55,126 nucleotides of DNA from an uncultured Bacteroides sp. (GTDB lineage Bacteria > Bacteroidota > Bacteroidia > Bacteroidales > Bacteroidaceae), in NCBI GenBank assembly GCA_949285025.1, contig CASDXG010000061.1, positions 1 to 55,126 of the forward strand. The letters are read 5' to 3'. The position numbers were made by a program, and so were the translations under genes. Numbering within the stretch: position 1 is the stretch's first letter; each line of letters starts with the position of its first letter. Below the pieces are notes generated by a model. The model worked only from the letters and a program-made list of their open reading frames with translations, did not search any database and was not told the origin of the DNA. Below are positions 25,129 to 34,481 of this stretch, piece by piece.

Positions 25129-27480
25129 ATGGAATACGCAAAAGTTATGCAAAATAATCTTGTCATAGTCGAATCTCCGGCAAAGGCGAAAACCATAGAA
25201 AAGTTCTTGGGGAAAGGATACAAGGTGTTGTCTAGTTACGGACATATCCGTGATTTAAAGAAAAAGACCTTTAGTATTGATGTAAATGACCACTTCAAAC
25301 CGATATATGAAATCCCGGAAGACAAAAAGAAGCTAGTTTCCGAATTGCGGAGCGAGGCGAAGAAGGCGGATGTTGTTTGGCTGGCTTCCGATGAAGACCG
25401 TGAAGGAGAAGCTATTTCATGGCATTTATTCGAGGTCTTGAACTTAGACCCGGCGAAAACCCGCCGTATCGTGTTCCATGAAATAACAAAGAGTGCGATA
25501 TTGAAAGCCATCGAAAACCCCCGACAGATAGATATAAATCTGGTAAATGCACAACAGGCCCGTCGTGTGTTAGACCGTATTGTTGGTTTTGAATTATCTC
25601 CGATTTTGTGGAAAAAAATTAAGCCGGCTTTGTCGGCAGGGCGGGTGCAGTCGGTTGCTGTCCGCCTGATTGTGGAACGTGAACGGGAAATCAACTCTTT
25701 TGTGAGCGAGTCGTCTTATAAAGTGACCGCACATTTCAGTGTGGAGGGTAAGAACAGTTTCCGTGCAGAATTAGACCGAAGGTTTAAAACAAAGGAGGAA
25801 GCTCAGAAATTTCTGGAAAGTTGCGCCGATGTTGATTTTAAAATTGATGATATTGTTACTCGTCCGGTAAAGAAAGCGCCGGCAGCTCCGTTTACAACAT
25901 CTACGCTGCAACAGGAAGCTGCCCGCAAATTGGGCTATACCGTAGCGCAGACAATGATGCTGGCACAACGGCTGTATGAAAACGGATTGATAACGTATAT
26001 GCGAACCGATTCGGTTAATCTGTCGAATTTCGCGTTGGAGGCTTGTAAAGATACTGTAGCCTCTTTAATGGGAGAACGATATGTAAAGACAAGACAATTT
26101 GCCACAAAAACAAAAGGCGCTCAGGAAGCACATGAAGCGATTCGTCCTACTTATATCTCGAACGAGACAATATCCGGTACAGCTCAGGAACAACGGCTGT
26201 ATGAATTGATATGGAAACGGACATTGGCCTCGCAGATGGCAGATGCGGAACTTGAAAAGACAACGATATCTATCGCAATCGGCAATCATACCGAGAAGTT
26301 TATTGCTGTGGGTGAAGTTGTTGTATTTGATGGTTTTCTGCGGGTTTATAAGGAATCTTACGATGATGATGTGGAACAAGAGAATGAAGATCGTTTACTT
26401 CCTTCCTTTGAGATTGGTCAGGATCTGACGAATGAGGATATTGTGGCTGTACAGCGCTTTTCCCAGTCTCCTTTGCGATATACTGAGGCAAGCCTGGTAC
26501 GTAAGTTGGAGGAATTGGGAATTGGCCGTCCTTCAACGTATGCTCCGACAATTTCGACAATACAGCAGCGTGGTTACGTGGAGAAAGGCGACCGGGAAGG
26601 TGTGGAGCGATCGTACACAATATTGAATTTGGAAAAAGGAAAAATAACGGAAACAGTTCAAAAAGAACTTACCGGAAGTGAAAAGGCTAAGCTCCTTCCT
26701 ACCGATGTCGGCATAGTGGTAAACGACTTCTTGAAAGAATGTTTCCCGCAAATAATGGATTATAATTTTACAGCATCGATAGAAAAAGAGTTTGATGAGG
26801 TAGCGGAAGGAGAAAAGACCTGGACAGATATGATGGAACATTTTTATGAAGGTTTTCATCCGCAGGTGGAAAAGACGAAAGATTTGCAGACTGCGCATAA
26901 AGTAGGAGAGCGTTTATTGGGAACAGACCCGAAGAGCGGTAAGCCGGTGTTTGTAAAGATCGGACGTTTTGGACCTGTTGTGCAGATTGGTTCAGCCGAA
27001 GATGCGGAGAAACCTCGCTTCGCTCAGTTGAGAAAGGAATACTCTATTGAAACCATAACGCTTCAAGAAGCTCTTGATTTGTTCAAGTTGCCCCGAACAT
27101 TAGGTGAGTTTGAAGGCCAGTCTGTGACTGTTGGAGAAGGACGGTTTGGCCCGTATGTTCGGTGTGGAAATACGTTTGTGTCTATTCCGAAGTCGCAGGA
27201 CCCAATGACGATTACGTTGGAAACTGCAGAAAATATGCTTCGTGAGAAGAATGAAACGGCTGCTAAAAAGATTATAAAGACCTTTGCAGAAGAATCGGAT
27301 TTACAGATTTTGAACGGGCGTTACGGGCCTTATATTGCATATCAGAACCGGAATTATAAGATTCCTGATGATGTTGTGCCGACGGATTTAAGCCTGGATG
27401 CTTGTTTTAAGGTGGTTGAGATGCAAAAAGAGAAACGTCAGACGCGGAAAGGAAATACGGCAAAAAAGAAAAAGGCATGA
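25129..27480 (+). CDS. topA: DNA topoisomerase I (type IA)
   Basis: 783 residues; an ATG at 25147 gives the start MQNNLVIVESPAKAKT and fits family N-termini equally well. Toprim domain at the N-terminus (VESPAKAKTIEKFLG, and the DxDxE metal site in WLASDEDREGEAISWHL). Active-site Tyr lies in LITYMRTDSVNLS near residue 290. LGIGRPSTYAPTI and RGYVEKGDR are also typical. The C-terminal tail has repeated GRFGPYV / GRYGPYI modules with no cysteine zinc fingers, and ends KKKKA. It relaxes negative supercoils. The stop overlaps the aroK start by four bases. Confidence 0.96.
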   Translation: MEYAKVMQNNLVIVESPAKAKTIEKFLGKGYKVLSSYGHIRDLKKKTFSIDVNDHFKPIYEIPEDKKKLVSELRSEAKKADVVWLASDEDREGEAISWHLFEVLNLDPAKTRRIVFHEITKSAILKAIENPRQIDINLVNAQQARRVLDRIVGFELSPILWKKIKPALSAGRVQSVAVRLIVEREREINSFVSESSYKVTAHFSVEGKNSFRAELDRRFKTKEEAQKFLESCADVDFKIDDIVTRPVKKAPAAPFTTSTLQQEAARKLGYTVAQTMMLAQRLYENGLITYMRTDSVNLSNFALEACKDTVASLMGERYVKTRQFATKTKGAQEAHEAIRPTYISNETISGTAQEQRLYELIWKRTLASQMADAELEKTTISIAIGNHTEKFIAVGEVVVFDGFLRVYKESYDDDVEQENEDRLLPSFEIGQDLTNEDIVAVQRFSQSPLRYTEASLVRKLEELGIGRPSTYAPTISTIQQRGYVEKGDREGVERSYTILNLEKGKITETVQKELTGSEKAKLLPTDVGIVVNDFLKECFPQIMDYNFTASIEKEFDEVAEGEKTWTDMMEHFYEGFHPQVEKTKDLQTAHKVGERLLGTDPKSGKPVFVKIGRFGPVVQIGSAEDAEKPRFAQLRKEYSIETITLQEALDLFKLPRTLGEFEGQSVTVGEGRFGPYVRCGNTFVSIPKSQDPMTITLETAENMLREKNETAAKKIIKTFAEESDLQILNGRYGPYIAYQNRNYKIPDDVVPTDLSLDACFKVVEMQKEKRQTRKGNTAKKKKA

Positions 27481-28010
27481 TACGTATTTTTCTGACAGGT
27501 TACATGGGAGCCGGTAAAACGGCCTTGGGACGGGCTTACTCTGAAGCGATGAATCTACAATTCATAGACTTGGATTGGTATATAGAACAGCGTTATCACA
27601 AGACAGTATCCGATTTGTTTGGTGAGTATGGCGAAAAAGGTTTTCGTGAAATAGAGCAGAAAATGTTGCATGAAGTGGGAGAGTTTGAAGATGTGGTGGT
27701 TGCAACCGGAGGAGGAACTCCTTGTTTCTTTGATAATATGGATTATATGAGAAAGGCAGGGACAACCGTGTTTCTGGATGTTTGTCCTCAGGTATTGTTC
27801 CGTCGGTTGCGGATAGCAAAAGCAAAACGCCCATTGCTTGCCGAGAAGACAGATGATGATCTGAAGCAGACTATTGTGTCTGCTTTGGAGAAGCGTTTGC
27901 CGTATTATTTGAAAGCTGAATATGTTTTCAATGCAGAATGCCTTGAGAATAGGGAACAGATAGAGGAGGCAGTAAAAAAAATGAATGCATTATTAATTAA
28001 ACAAGTATAA
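27477..28010 (+). CDS. aroK: Shikimate kinase
   Basis: 177 residues. Walker A loop LTGYMGAGKTALGRA (about 5-19), shikimate-binding Asp in FIDLDWYIEQRY, DLFGEYGEKGFREIEQKML, GG-G in VVATGGGTPCF, and the lid region AKAKRPLLA. It phosphorylates shikimate at the 3-hydroxyl in aromatic amino acid synthesis. Overlaps topA (ATGA), so translation is coupled. Confidence 0.95.
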   Translation: MIRIFLTGYMGAGKTALGRAYSEAMNLQFIDLDWYIEQRYHKTVSDLFGEYGEKGFREIEQKMLHEVGEFEDVVVATGGGTPCFFDNMDYMRKAGTTVFLDVCPQVLFRRLRIAKAKRPLLAEKTDDDLKQTIVSALEKRLPYYLKAEYVFNAECLENREQIEEAVKKMNALLIKQV

Positions 28011-28032
28011 ACGTAGAGAAATTGTTCGTGAA

Positions 28033-29925
28033 ATGAGAAAATGGCGTATCGAAGATTCTGAGGAACTTTATAACATTACCGGGTGGGGTGTTTCGTACTT
28101 TGGCATAAACGAAAAAGGCCATGTCGTGGTGACTCCCCGTAAAAATGGAGTGGCAGTCGATTTGAAAGAACTGGTAGATGAGTTGCAATTGAGAGATGTA
28201 ACGGCACCGATGTTGATACGTTTTCCGGATATTCTGGATAACCGTATAGAGAAAATATCGAATTGTTTTTCGATTGCTTCTGAAGAATACGGATACACGG
28301 CTCAGAACTTTATCATATATCCCATAAAGGTGAATCAGATGCGTCCTGTTGTTGAGGAGATTATCAGCCATGGAAAAAAATTCAATTTAGGATTAGAGGC
28401 GGGATCCAAACCGGAACTTCATGCCGTGATTGCTGTAAATACAGATTCCGATTCATTAATCATCTGCAACGGCTATAAGGATGAAAGTTACATCGAGCTG
28501 GCATTGTTGGCACAAAAAATGGGGAAACGCATCTTCTTGGTAGTGGAGAAGCTAAATGAATTGCGACTGATTGCCAAAATGGCGAAACAATTGAATGTAC
28601 GTCCTAATATAGGCATCCGTATCAAGCTGGCATCTTCCGGAAGTGGGAAATGGGAAGAAAGCGGAGGTGACGGCAGTAAGTTCGGTTTGACTTCAAGTGA
28701 ATTGTTGGAAGCTTTGGATTTTCTGGAAAAGAAAGAAATGCAGGACTGCTTGAAGTTGATACATTTTCATATAGGGAGTCAGGTTACAAAAATACGTCGT
28801 ATCAAAACAGCATTGCGTGAAGCATCGCAGTTTTATGTGCAGCTTTACCAAATGGGATTCCCGGTGGAATTTGTGGATATAGGCGGTGGATTGGGTGTTG
28901 ATTACGATGGAACCCGTTCTGCAAACAGTGAAAGTAGTGTGAATTACTCAATTCAGGAGTATGTGAACGACTCTATTTCTATCATGGTCGATGCAAGTAA
29001 TAAGAATAATATACCGCATCCCAATATTATTACTGAGAGCGGACGCTCACTGACGGCTCATCATTCTGTCTTGATTTTCGAAGTCTTGGAGACTGCTTCT
29101 CTGCCTGAAATGGATGATGATTTTGTTGTCAGTCCGGAAGATCACGAATTGGTTCAGGAATTGTATGAGATATGGGATAATCTGAATCAAAGCAGAATGC
29201 TTGAAGCTTGGCACGATGCTCAACAAATTCGCGAGGAGACTCTCGATTTGTTCAGTCATGGTATCGTAGATTTAAAGACGCGTGCTCAGATAGAGAGGAT
29301 GTATTGGTCGGTGACACGTGAGATAAGTCAGATTGCTTCAGGCTTGAAACATGTTCCGGAAGAATTCAGAAATATGGATAAACTTCTTGCCGATAAATAC
29401 TTTTGTAACTTCTCTTTGTTTCAGTCATTGCCGGATTCTTGGGCTATCGATCAGATATTCCCGATAATGCCGATTCAGCGTTTGGATGAAAAGCCGGACA
29501 GAACTGCGACTTTGCAGGATATTACTTGTGATTCCGACGGGAAAATTGCCAATTTTGTGTCTCCTCGAAGTGTTTCACACGATTTGCCTGTACACACATT
29601 GAAAGGAAAAGATTCTTATTATATCGGCGTTTTTCTGGTTGGAGCTTACCAGGAGATTTTAGGCGATATGCATAATCTGTTCGGTGATACAAATGCAGTA
29701 CATGTCAGTGTGAACGACAAAGGATATTCTATTGATCAGGTAATAGACGGTGAGACAGTGGCCGAAGTGTTGGACTATGTGCAATATAGTCCGAAGAAAT
29801 TAGTCCGTACGTTGGAAACTTGGGTGACAAAATCAGTAAAAGAGGGGCGGATCTCTTTGGAAGAGGGTAAGGAATTTCTGGCTAATTACCGTTCCGGTTT
29901 ATATGGATACACTTATTTGGAATGA
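28033..29925 (+). CDS. speA: Biosynthetic arginine decarboxylase
   Basis: 630 residues, the full SpeA length. N-terminal PLP-binding barrel with Lys in IIYPIKVNQMRPVV; GLEAGSKPEL, the FHIGSQ loop, FVDIGGGLGVDYDG, and ITESGRSLTAHHSV are all conserved. C-terminal beta domain includes the substrate Cys/Asp region (ITCDSDGKI, FLVGAYQEILGDMHNLFGD). It makes agmatine from arginine, the first step of polyamine synthesis. Located 22 bases after aroK and directly before argB. Confidence 0.96.
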   Translation: MRKWRIEDSEELYNITGWGVSYFGINEKGHVVVTPRKNGVAVDLKELVDELQLRDVTAPMLIRFPDILDNRIEKISNCFSIASEEYGYTAQNFIIYPIKVNQMRPVVEEIISHGKKFNLGLEAGSKPELHAVIAVNTDSDSLIICNGYKDESYIELALLAQKMGKRIFLVVEKLNELRLIAKMAKQLNVRPNIGIRIKLASSGSGKWEESGGDGSKFGLTSSELLEALDFLEKKEMQDCLKLIHFHIGSQVTKIRRIKTALREASQFYVQLYQMGFPVEFVDIGGGLGVDYDGTRSANSESSVNYSIQEYVNDSISIMVDASNKNNIPHPNIITESGRSLTAHHSVLIFEVLETASLPEMDDDFVVSPEDHELVQELYEIWDNLNQSRMLEAWHDAQQIREETLDLFSHGIVDLKTRAQIERMYWSVTREISQIASGLKHVPEEFRNMDKLLADKYFCNFSLFQSLPDSWAIDQIFPIMPIQRLDEKPDRTATLQDITCDSDGKIANFVSPRSVSHDLPVHTLKGKDSYYIGVFLVGAYQEILGDMHNLFGDTNAVHVSVNDKGYSIDQVIDGETVAEVLDYVQYSPKKLVRTLETWVTKSVKEGRISLEEGKEFLANYRSGLYGYTYLE

Positions 29926-29926
29926 T

Positions 29927-30703
29927 ATGAAAGAACGGTTGACTATTATAAAAGTTGGGGGGAAAATTGTAGAAGAACCCGATACTTTAGATAAATTGTT
30001 GGCGGATTTTGCCGCAATTCCCGGCAAGAAAATGTTGGTACACGGAGGAGGACGTTCTGCTACGAGAATAGCTTCGTCGTTAGGTATTGAGAGTCGGATG
30101 GTTGACGGTCGTCGTGTGACCGATGAAGAAATGCTGAAAGTTGTTACGATGGTTTACGGCGGTTTGGTGAATAAAAACATTGTGGCAGGATTGCAGGCGA
30201 GAGGAATGAATGCTTTAGGGCTCACAGGTGCCGATATGAATGTAATTCTTTCAGAGAAGCGGCCGGTAAAGGAAATCGATTACGGCTTTGTGGGAGATGT
30301 AAGATGTGTAGACGGCATGCAGCTTTCATCGCTGGTTGACGGAGGAGTTGTCCCGGTAATGGCTCCTTTGACCCACGACGGGAAAGGGCATTTGCTGAAT
30401 ACAAATGCCGATACAATTGCGGGGGAAACAGCGAAAGCCCTTTCCGCTTTTTTTGAGGTAACATTGGTCTATTGTTTTGAGAAGAAGGGCGTTCTGCTGG
30501 ATGAGGCCGATGATGAAAGTGTGATTCCCATACTTACACCGCAGTTATTCCGTCGATATGTTTCAGAGGAAGTAATAAAAGGAGGAATGATTCCGAAACT
30601 GGAAAATGCGTTTTCTGCAATTGCCGCAGGAGTGAAGGAAGTGGTTATTACATCGGCTTCGGCCATTGGAAAAGGGGAAGGAACGCTTGTTGTTGCTAGT
30701 TAG
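29927..30703 (+). CDS. argB: Acetylglutamate kinase
   Basis: 258 residues from the ATG at 29927, chosen over 29903 because it starts right at the conserved strand (LTIIKVGGKIVEE) and leaves one base after the speA stop. Amino-acid-kinase fold: VHGGGRSATRIASSLG, the MVDGRRVTDEEML loop, GLTGADMNVI, NTNADTIAGETAKAL, and GGMIPKLENAFSAI. It phosphorylates N-acetyl- or N-succinyl-glutamate in arginine synthesis; Bacteroidota often use succinylated intermediates. Arginine synthesis next to arginine decarboxylation is a sensible pairing. Confidence 0.95.
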   Translation: MKERLTIIKVGGKIVEEPDTLDKLLADFAAIPGKKMLVHGGGRSATRIASSLGIESRMVDGRRVTDEEMLKVVTMVYGGLVNKNIVAGLQARGMNALGLTGADMNVILSEKRPVKEIDYGFVGDVRCVDGMQLSSLVDGGVVPVMAPLTHDGKGHLLNTNADTIAGETAKALSAFFEVTLVYCFEKKGVLLDEADDESVIPILTPQLFRRYVSEEVIKGGMIPKLENAFSAIAAGVKEVVITSASAIGKGEGTLVVAS

Positions 30704-30720
30704 GCACTGATCGCAGTTTT

Positions 30721-31428
30721 ATGGCTTCTAAGCGGGTGTTAAAAGACGACGATTTTGGTACAATTGTGATACATCCCCGCCGTTTGGCGAGGAATATTAC
30801 GATGAGGGTACGCTCTGACGGTTTGCATATATCTGCTCCACCTTATTGTAAAACGGAGAAGATTGTAGAAGCGATAAAGCCTTTTAGAAGTCGTTTGTTG
30901 GAGCGATTTAGAGAGATAGCGCCGCGCCGTATTGATTTTGATTTTTCGATTTCTGCAGAATGTTTCCATTTGCGCTTCCTTCCAGGACAGTCAAAGCATT
31001 TTATTTTCCGTAAAAAAGATGATGGAGCATGTATTTACTGTCCTCATGACGCTGATTTTTCATCGGAAGATGTGCAACGGCTTGCCCGGAAAGCAATCGT
31101 TCGTGCTTTAAAGAAAACAGCAGAAGAATATTTACCGCCGCTGTTGGATGTCTGGTCAGAACGTTTTGACTTGCCATATAAGTCGGTTCGTATAAATACA
31201 GCACGCAGTCGTTGGGGGAGTTGTACTGCGTCTCGGGCTATTCGGCTTTCTTGTTATGTGATGCTTTTACCTTCACATTTGATGGACTATGTATTGTTGC
31301 ATGAACTGGCTCATACGAAAGAAATGAATCATGGTCCTCGCTTTTGGGAACTGATGAATAAGATGACCGAGGAACAAGCGTTGCAGTTGCGGGCTGAGTT
31401 GAGGCACTATAATACAGATTTCAGGTAA
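30721..31428 (+). CDS. YgjP-like (DUF45/M48-type) metallopeptidase
   Basis: 235 residues. C-terminal zinc motif VLLHELAHTKEMNHGPRFW, HExxH with a third His five residues on, preceded by RWGSCTASRAIRLSCYVMLLP, which is the YgjP/WLM family signature. The N-terminal half (IVIHPRRLARNITMRVRSDG, ISAPPYCKTEKI) is the usual partner domain. No signal peptide, so cytoplasmic. Often found beside type I restriction systems elsewhere, but here it follows argB by 17 bases, as a last operon gene. Substrate unknown. Confidence 0.88.
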   Translation: MASKRVLKDDDFGTIVIHPRRLARNITMRVRSDGLHISAPPYCKTEKIVEAIKPFRSRLLERFREIAPRRIDFDFSISAECFHLRFLPGQSKHFIFRKKDDGACIYCPHDADFSSEDVQRLARKAIVRALKKTAEEYLPPLLDVWSERFDLPYKSVRINTARSRWGSCTASRAIRLSCYVMLLPSHLMDYVLLHELAHTKEMNHGPRFWELMNKMTEEQALQLRAELRHYNTDFR

Positions 31429-31561
31429 GAATTTTGTTTGACGGAAAGTTTTTTTGGCATTAGTCGTGTTGCTCTTCCGGTGATAAATGAAGGATGTTTT
31501 TCACAGAACTCTATGGCGTTATTGCAGTTTTGATGGAGAAAATTTTTGCGGGAAGTATAAA

Positions 31562-31612
31562 AAACAAAAGTCACTCCAAAGTACTTTATTTAGGCACTTT
31601 AGAGTGATTTTA
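31562..31612 (-). terminator. Terminator of the tmRNA gene
   Basis: TCACTCCAAAGT (31571-31582) and ACTTTAGAGTGA (31596-31607) pair with a single mismatch. Read on the minus strand the stem is followed by CTTTTGTTTTTTATA. The remaining 31429-31560 segment carries nothing that I can recognise. Confidence 0.8.
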
Positions 31613-31621
31613 ATTTATTCG

Positions 31622-32017
31622 GGTGGAGCTGGAGGGAGTCGAACCCTCGTCCAAACAAGGAAGCCATATGCTTTCTACATGCTTATCTCTGCCTTCTTTT
31701 TCGTGCATGGGCAAGACCAGAGCCACCAACCTATGCCTTAGTTCCTAAAAATTCATTTCAACAACGGAACAAAGCTGAAACTATTTCCGATTTTGCTGTG
31801 CCACTGAACCAAACGCTTCGGAACAAGAGCTTTTGAGTGACATCTCGTTCCCATCACTATGACGGGAATAAAGTTTAATCTACTATGCTTCGATTAAGCA
31901 GCGAGAGCATAATTTTCGTTGCCAGATAATTGTTCTGTAACTGAGATTATAGTGCAAATCACAGACGCACTGCATGCTTACATACCACATCTCTCGCTGT
32001 CAAATCCAGTCAACCCC
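31622..32017 (-). ncRNA. ssrA: Transfer-messenger RNA
   Basis: About 396 nucleotides. The 5' end GGGGTTGACTGGATTTGACA and the 3' end GGTTCGACTCCCTCCAGCTCCA form the tRNA-like domain: GGGGTT pairs with AGCTCC (two G-T pairs), and the T-arm GTTCGACTC is intact. The resume codon begins around 31923 and the tag open frame reads GGC AAC GAA AAT TAT GCT CTC GCT GCT TAA, i.e. (A)GNENYALAA, a Bacteroidota-like tag ending YALAA. The genome gives ACCC after the acceptor stem, not ACCA, so the final A must be added by the CCA enzyme. It rescues stalled ribosomes with SmpB. A TAnnTTTG element lies 25 bases upstream. Confidence 0.95.
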
Positions 32018-32041
32018 GATTGATCGTAGTAATTTTGAATG

Positions 32042-32049
32042 CAAAGATA
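32042..32049 (-). promoter_or_regulatory. -7 element for ssrA
   Basis: TATCTTTG on the minus strand, 25 bases before the mature tmRNA 5' end, implying a short 5' leader trimmed by RNase P. Confidence 0.55.
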
Positions 32050-32127
32050 GCATTTTCACGGCAATTTTTTATGATTTTTGCCGTAAAAATGCTATAAATG
32101 CGCCAAGAATTTCAGAGAAACGTTTTC

Positions 32128-32167
32128 TTATTTCCGGAAAAAGTCTTCGTTCTTTTTCCGGAAATAA
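32128..32167. terminator. Perfect 16-bp inverted repeat after the GH92 gene
   Basis: TTATTTCCGGAAAAAG (32128-32143) and CTTTTTCCGGAAATAA (32152-32167) pair perfectly around an eight-base loop. It lies ten bases after the GH92 stop (minus strand) and 110 bases before ssrA. The T-run after the stem is weak, and each arm contains the self-complementary TTTCCGGAAA, so a protein-binding role is also possible. Confidence 0.6.
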
Positions 32168-32177
32168 TACGGCCTTT

Positions 32178-34373
32178 TTACTTACGCATCTTGTAAATTA
32201 AAGTACCTCCTTTTAATATATCATTGTGTGTGATATAGTTTTTTGTATATAACTCCCCGTTAAGGGTGATGTTTTCTATGTATTTATTTTCTTTTGAAAT
32301 TCCTTCGGCTATGATGGTAAACGTTTTGCCGTTACTCAGATGCAGTTCCATCTTGGGCAATTGTGGAGCACCAAATACGTATTGTCCGCTGACCGGATTG
32401 ACGGGATAAAAGCCCATAGCGGAGAACATGTACCATGCTGACATTTGGCCGCAGTCATCGTTTCCGCAGAGACCGTCGGGTTTCGGATGATACTGTGTGT
32501 CGAAAATCTGACGGATAAGCTCTTGTGTCCGTTCAGGCTTCCCCGCTAATGCATATAGATAAGCGACATGGTGACTGGGTTCATTGCCGTGTGCATATTG
32601 TCCGATAAGGCCGGTTACATCGGGTTGATCTGTTACAAGTGTAAGAGTAAACAGTGAATCAAGTTTGTTGATGAAAGCATCTTCCCCTCCGAATAGTTCG
32701 ATTAGTCCGTTTACGTCGTGTTGTACGTGCCAAGTATACTGCCATGCGTTACCTTCTGTATAATCTCCTCCCACACTTGCCGAGTGTGCTACCCGACTGG
32801 GATTGAACGGACTTCTCCATGTCCCGTCAGATTTTTTTGGACGCATGAATTGCGTGCTCGGATCGAACAGGTTCTTATAAAAATTCGCCCTGTTGCTGAA
32901 ATATTCTGCATCCTCCTTTTTCCCCATGCGGGCGGCCATATCTGCGGCAGCATAATCGTCATATACGGTTTCCAACGTAGAAGATACCGATTCGGTGGCT
33001 ATGAGGTCGGTCGGGAAATATCCGTATTTCATATAAGTTTCCCAGTCGGATTTCCACGGATGTGAAACGGTTTGTGAGCGTTTGATTGCATTGAATGCAC
33101 GTTCGGCATCGAATCCTTTAAAACCTTTTGCATAGGCTTCGGCGATGACGGGTACGGCATGGTTCCCGATCATGCAATGATTCTCTTGCCCCCATAAGCT
33201 CCAGATAGGCAAATATCCTTGTACTTCGCATTGGTCAATCATGGAATTGATAAAATCATCTACTCGTTCGGGAATCATAAGAGTGTAAAAAGGATGTGCA
33301 GCGCGGTACGTATCCCAAAGCGAGAATGTAGAATAATATTTGTTACCGGTAGCATGTGCTATCTTGCCGGCCGCATTCCGATACATACCATTTACGTCGG
33401 AAATTTCATTAGGCTGGATAAGTGCATGGTAGAAACACGTATAGAAATTGGTCTTTTCATCGGGCGTCCCGTCTATTTCAATTCGGCTCAGGAAACTGTT
33501 CCATTCTTCCTTTGCCGTTTGGCATGTGCTGTCGAAATCCCATCCGGGCAGTTCTGTTGTGAGATTAGCGCGTGCACCTTCTGTATCGGTTGACGATAAA
33601 GCAATTTTCATTAGCAATTCTTCTCCGGGTTTCATGTTGAAACTAGCCACGATACGTTTCCCTTTTTCTCTTTCATCCATAGGTAGTTCAATCTTGTCGA
33701 TTACTGGTCGGTTAAAACGGATGACAAATGCATATTGCTGGTTTACCCATACTTCATTGTTGACTGTTCCTGTCAAAGTGCTGTCATTTTCCCAATGGAT
33801 TTCACAACTTCTCACCTGTGAATGATATTGATTTTCGTTCCATGCCGGGCCATGTTGTAAATCTATCAGCACAGATGCCGAGTCGGATTTCTGAAAGGTA
33901 TAGCGATGGAAGGCTGTGTGAGCCGTTGCGGTGAGTTCGGCTTTTACACCTGCATCGTCAAGAGTGACGGAATAATATCCTGGAGATGCACTTTCGGATG
34001 ATTTCTTAAAGGAACTGCGATAGCCATCCCATGCGCGTTTTCTATTGCCGGTTGCCGGCATGATAAGGATATCCCCTAAATCCATACAACCGGTGCCGTT
34101 CAGATGGGTCTGGGTGAATCCCCAAATAATGGAGTCTCCATAAATATATTCGGAACAGTATTGCCAGCCGATGGCTCCGGTTACCGGGCTGGCTTGTATT
34201 AAACCGAATGGGCGGCATGCGCCAGGAAACGTGTGCCCGTTTGCAGCTCCGCCGATAAACGGGTTAACGTATTGGGTATAATCTGTTTGTTGTTGCCTTT
34301 GGTATGCGGAAGAACATCCGAACATGAAAAAGGTGATTAAACCAAATGCGGCAAGAATATATTTCTGTTTCAT
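32178..34373 (-). CDS. GH92-family alpha-mannosidase lipoprotein
   Basis: 731 residues. Lipoprotein signal (KQKYILAAFGLITFFMFGCSS, Cys20), so surface or periplasmic. GH92 hallmarks: YVNPFIGGAANGHTFPGACR-type opening, WGFTQTHLNGTGC, FSLWDTYRAAHPFYTLM, WGQENHCMIGNHAVPVIAEA, GNEPSHHVAYLYALAGKP, and CGNDDCGQMSAWYMFSAMGF. The acidic residues in the last motif are the general-base and calcium region of characterised Bacteroides enzymes. These calcium-dependent exo-enzymes remove alpha-linked mannose from N-glycans or yeast mannan. The linkage preference (1,2, 1,3 or others) cannot be read here. The manA gene upstream, same strand, would process the mannose once phosphorylated. Confidence 0.94.
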   Translation of the reverse strand: MKQKYILAAFGLITFFMFGCSSAYQRQQQTDYTQYVNPFIGGAANGHTFPGACRPFGLIQASPVTGAIGWQYCSEYIYGDSIIWGFTQTHLNGTGCMDLGDILIMPATGNRKRAWDGYRSSFKKSSESASPGYYSVTLDDAGVKAELTATAHTAFHRYTFQKSDSASVLIDLQHGPAWNENQYHSQVRSCEIHWENDSTLTGTVNNEVWVNQQYAFVIRFNRPVIDKIELPMDEREKGKRIVASFNMKPGEELLMKIALSSTDTEGARANLTTELPGWDFDSTCQTAKEEWNSFLSRIEIDGTPDEKTNFYTCFYHALIQPNEISDVNGMYRNAAGKIAHATGNKYYSTFSLWDTYRAAHPFYTLMIPERVDDFINSMIDQCEVQGYLPIWSLWGQENHCMIGNHAVPVIAEAYAKGFKGFDAERAFNAIKRSQTVSHPWKSDWETYMKYGYFPTDLIATESVSSTLETVYDDYAAADMAARMGKKEDAEYFSNRANFYKNLFDPSTQFMRPKKSDGTWRSPFNPSRVAHSASVGGDYTEGNAWQYTWHVQHDVNGLIELFGGEDAFINKLDSLFTLTLVTDQPDVTGLIGQYAHGNEPSHHVAYLYALAGKPERTQELIRQIFDTQYHPKPDGLCGNDDCGQMSAWYMFSAMGFYPVNPVSGQYVFGAPQLPKMELHLSNGKTFTIIAEGISKENKYIENITLNGELYTKNYITHNDILKGGTLIYKMRK

Positions 34374-34397
34374 AAAAATATGGTCTTAAAGGATTAA

Positions 34398-34448
34398 ATA
34401 AAAAAGAAGAATCCATAACACGTGTGGACGTATGTACAGATTCTTCTT
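34398..34448 (-). terminator. Terminator after manA
   Basis: AAGAAGAATC (34404-34413) and GATTCTTCTT (34439-34448) form the stem; read on the minus strand it is followed by CTTCTTTTTTATTTA. It separates manA from GH92, so the latter needs its own start signal or read-through. Confidence 0.75.
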
Positions 34449-34481
34449 ATTATCATGAAAAGTGTATGATTGTAAGTTTCA

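Noticed and set aside
31487-31741. Plus-strand open frame of 84 codons with GGAGGSRTLV motif
   Set aside because: It is antisense to the tRNA-like 3' end of tmRNA; this is a familiar false protein.
31974-32201. Plus-strand open frame of 75 codons
   Set aside because: Antisense to the 5' part and promoter of tmRNA; no domain or ribosome site.
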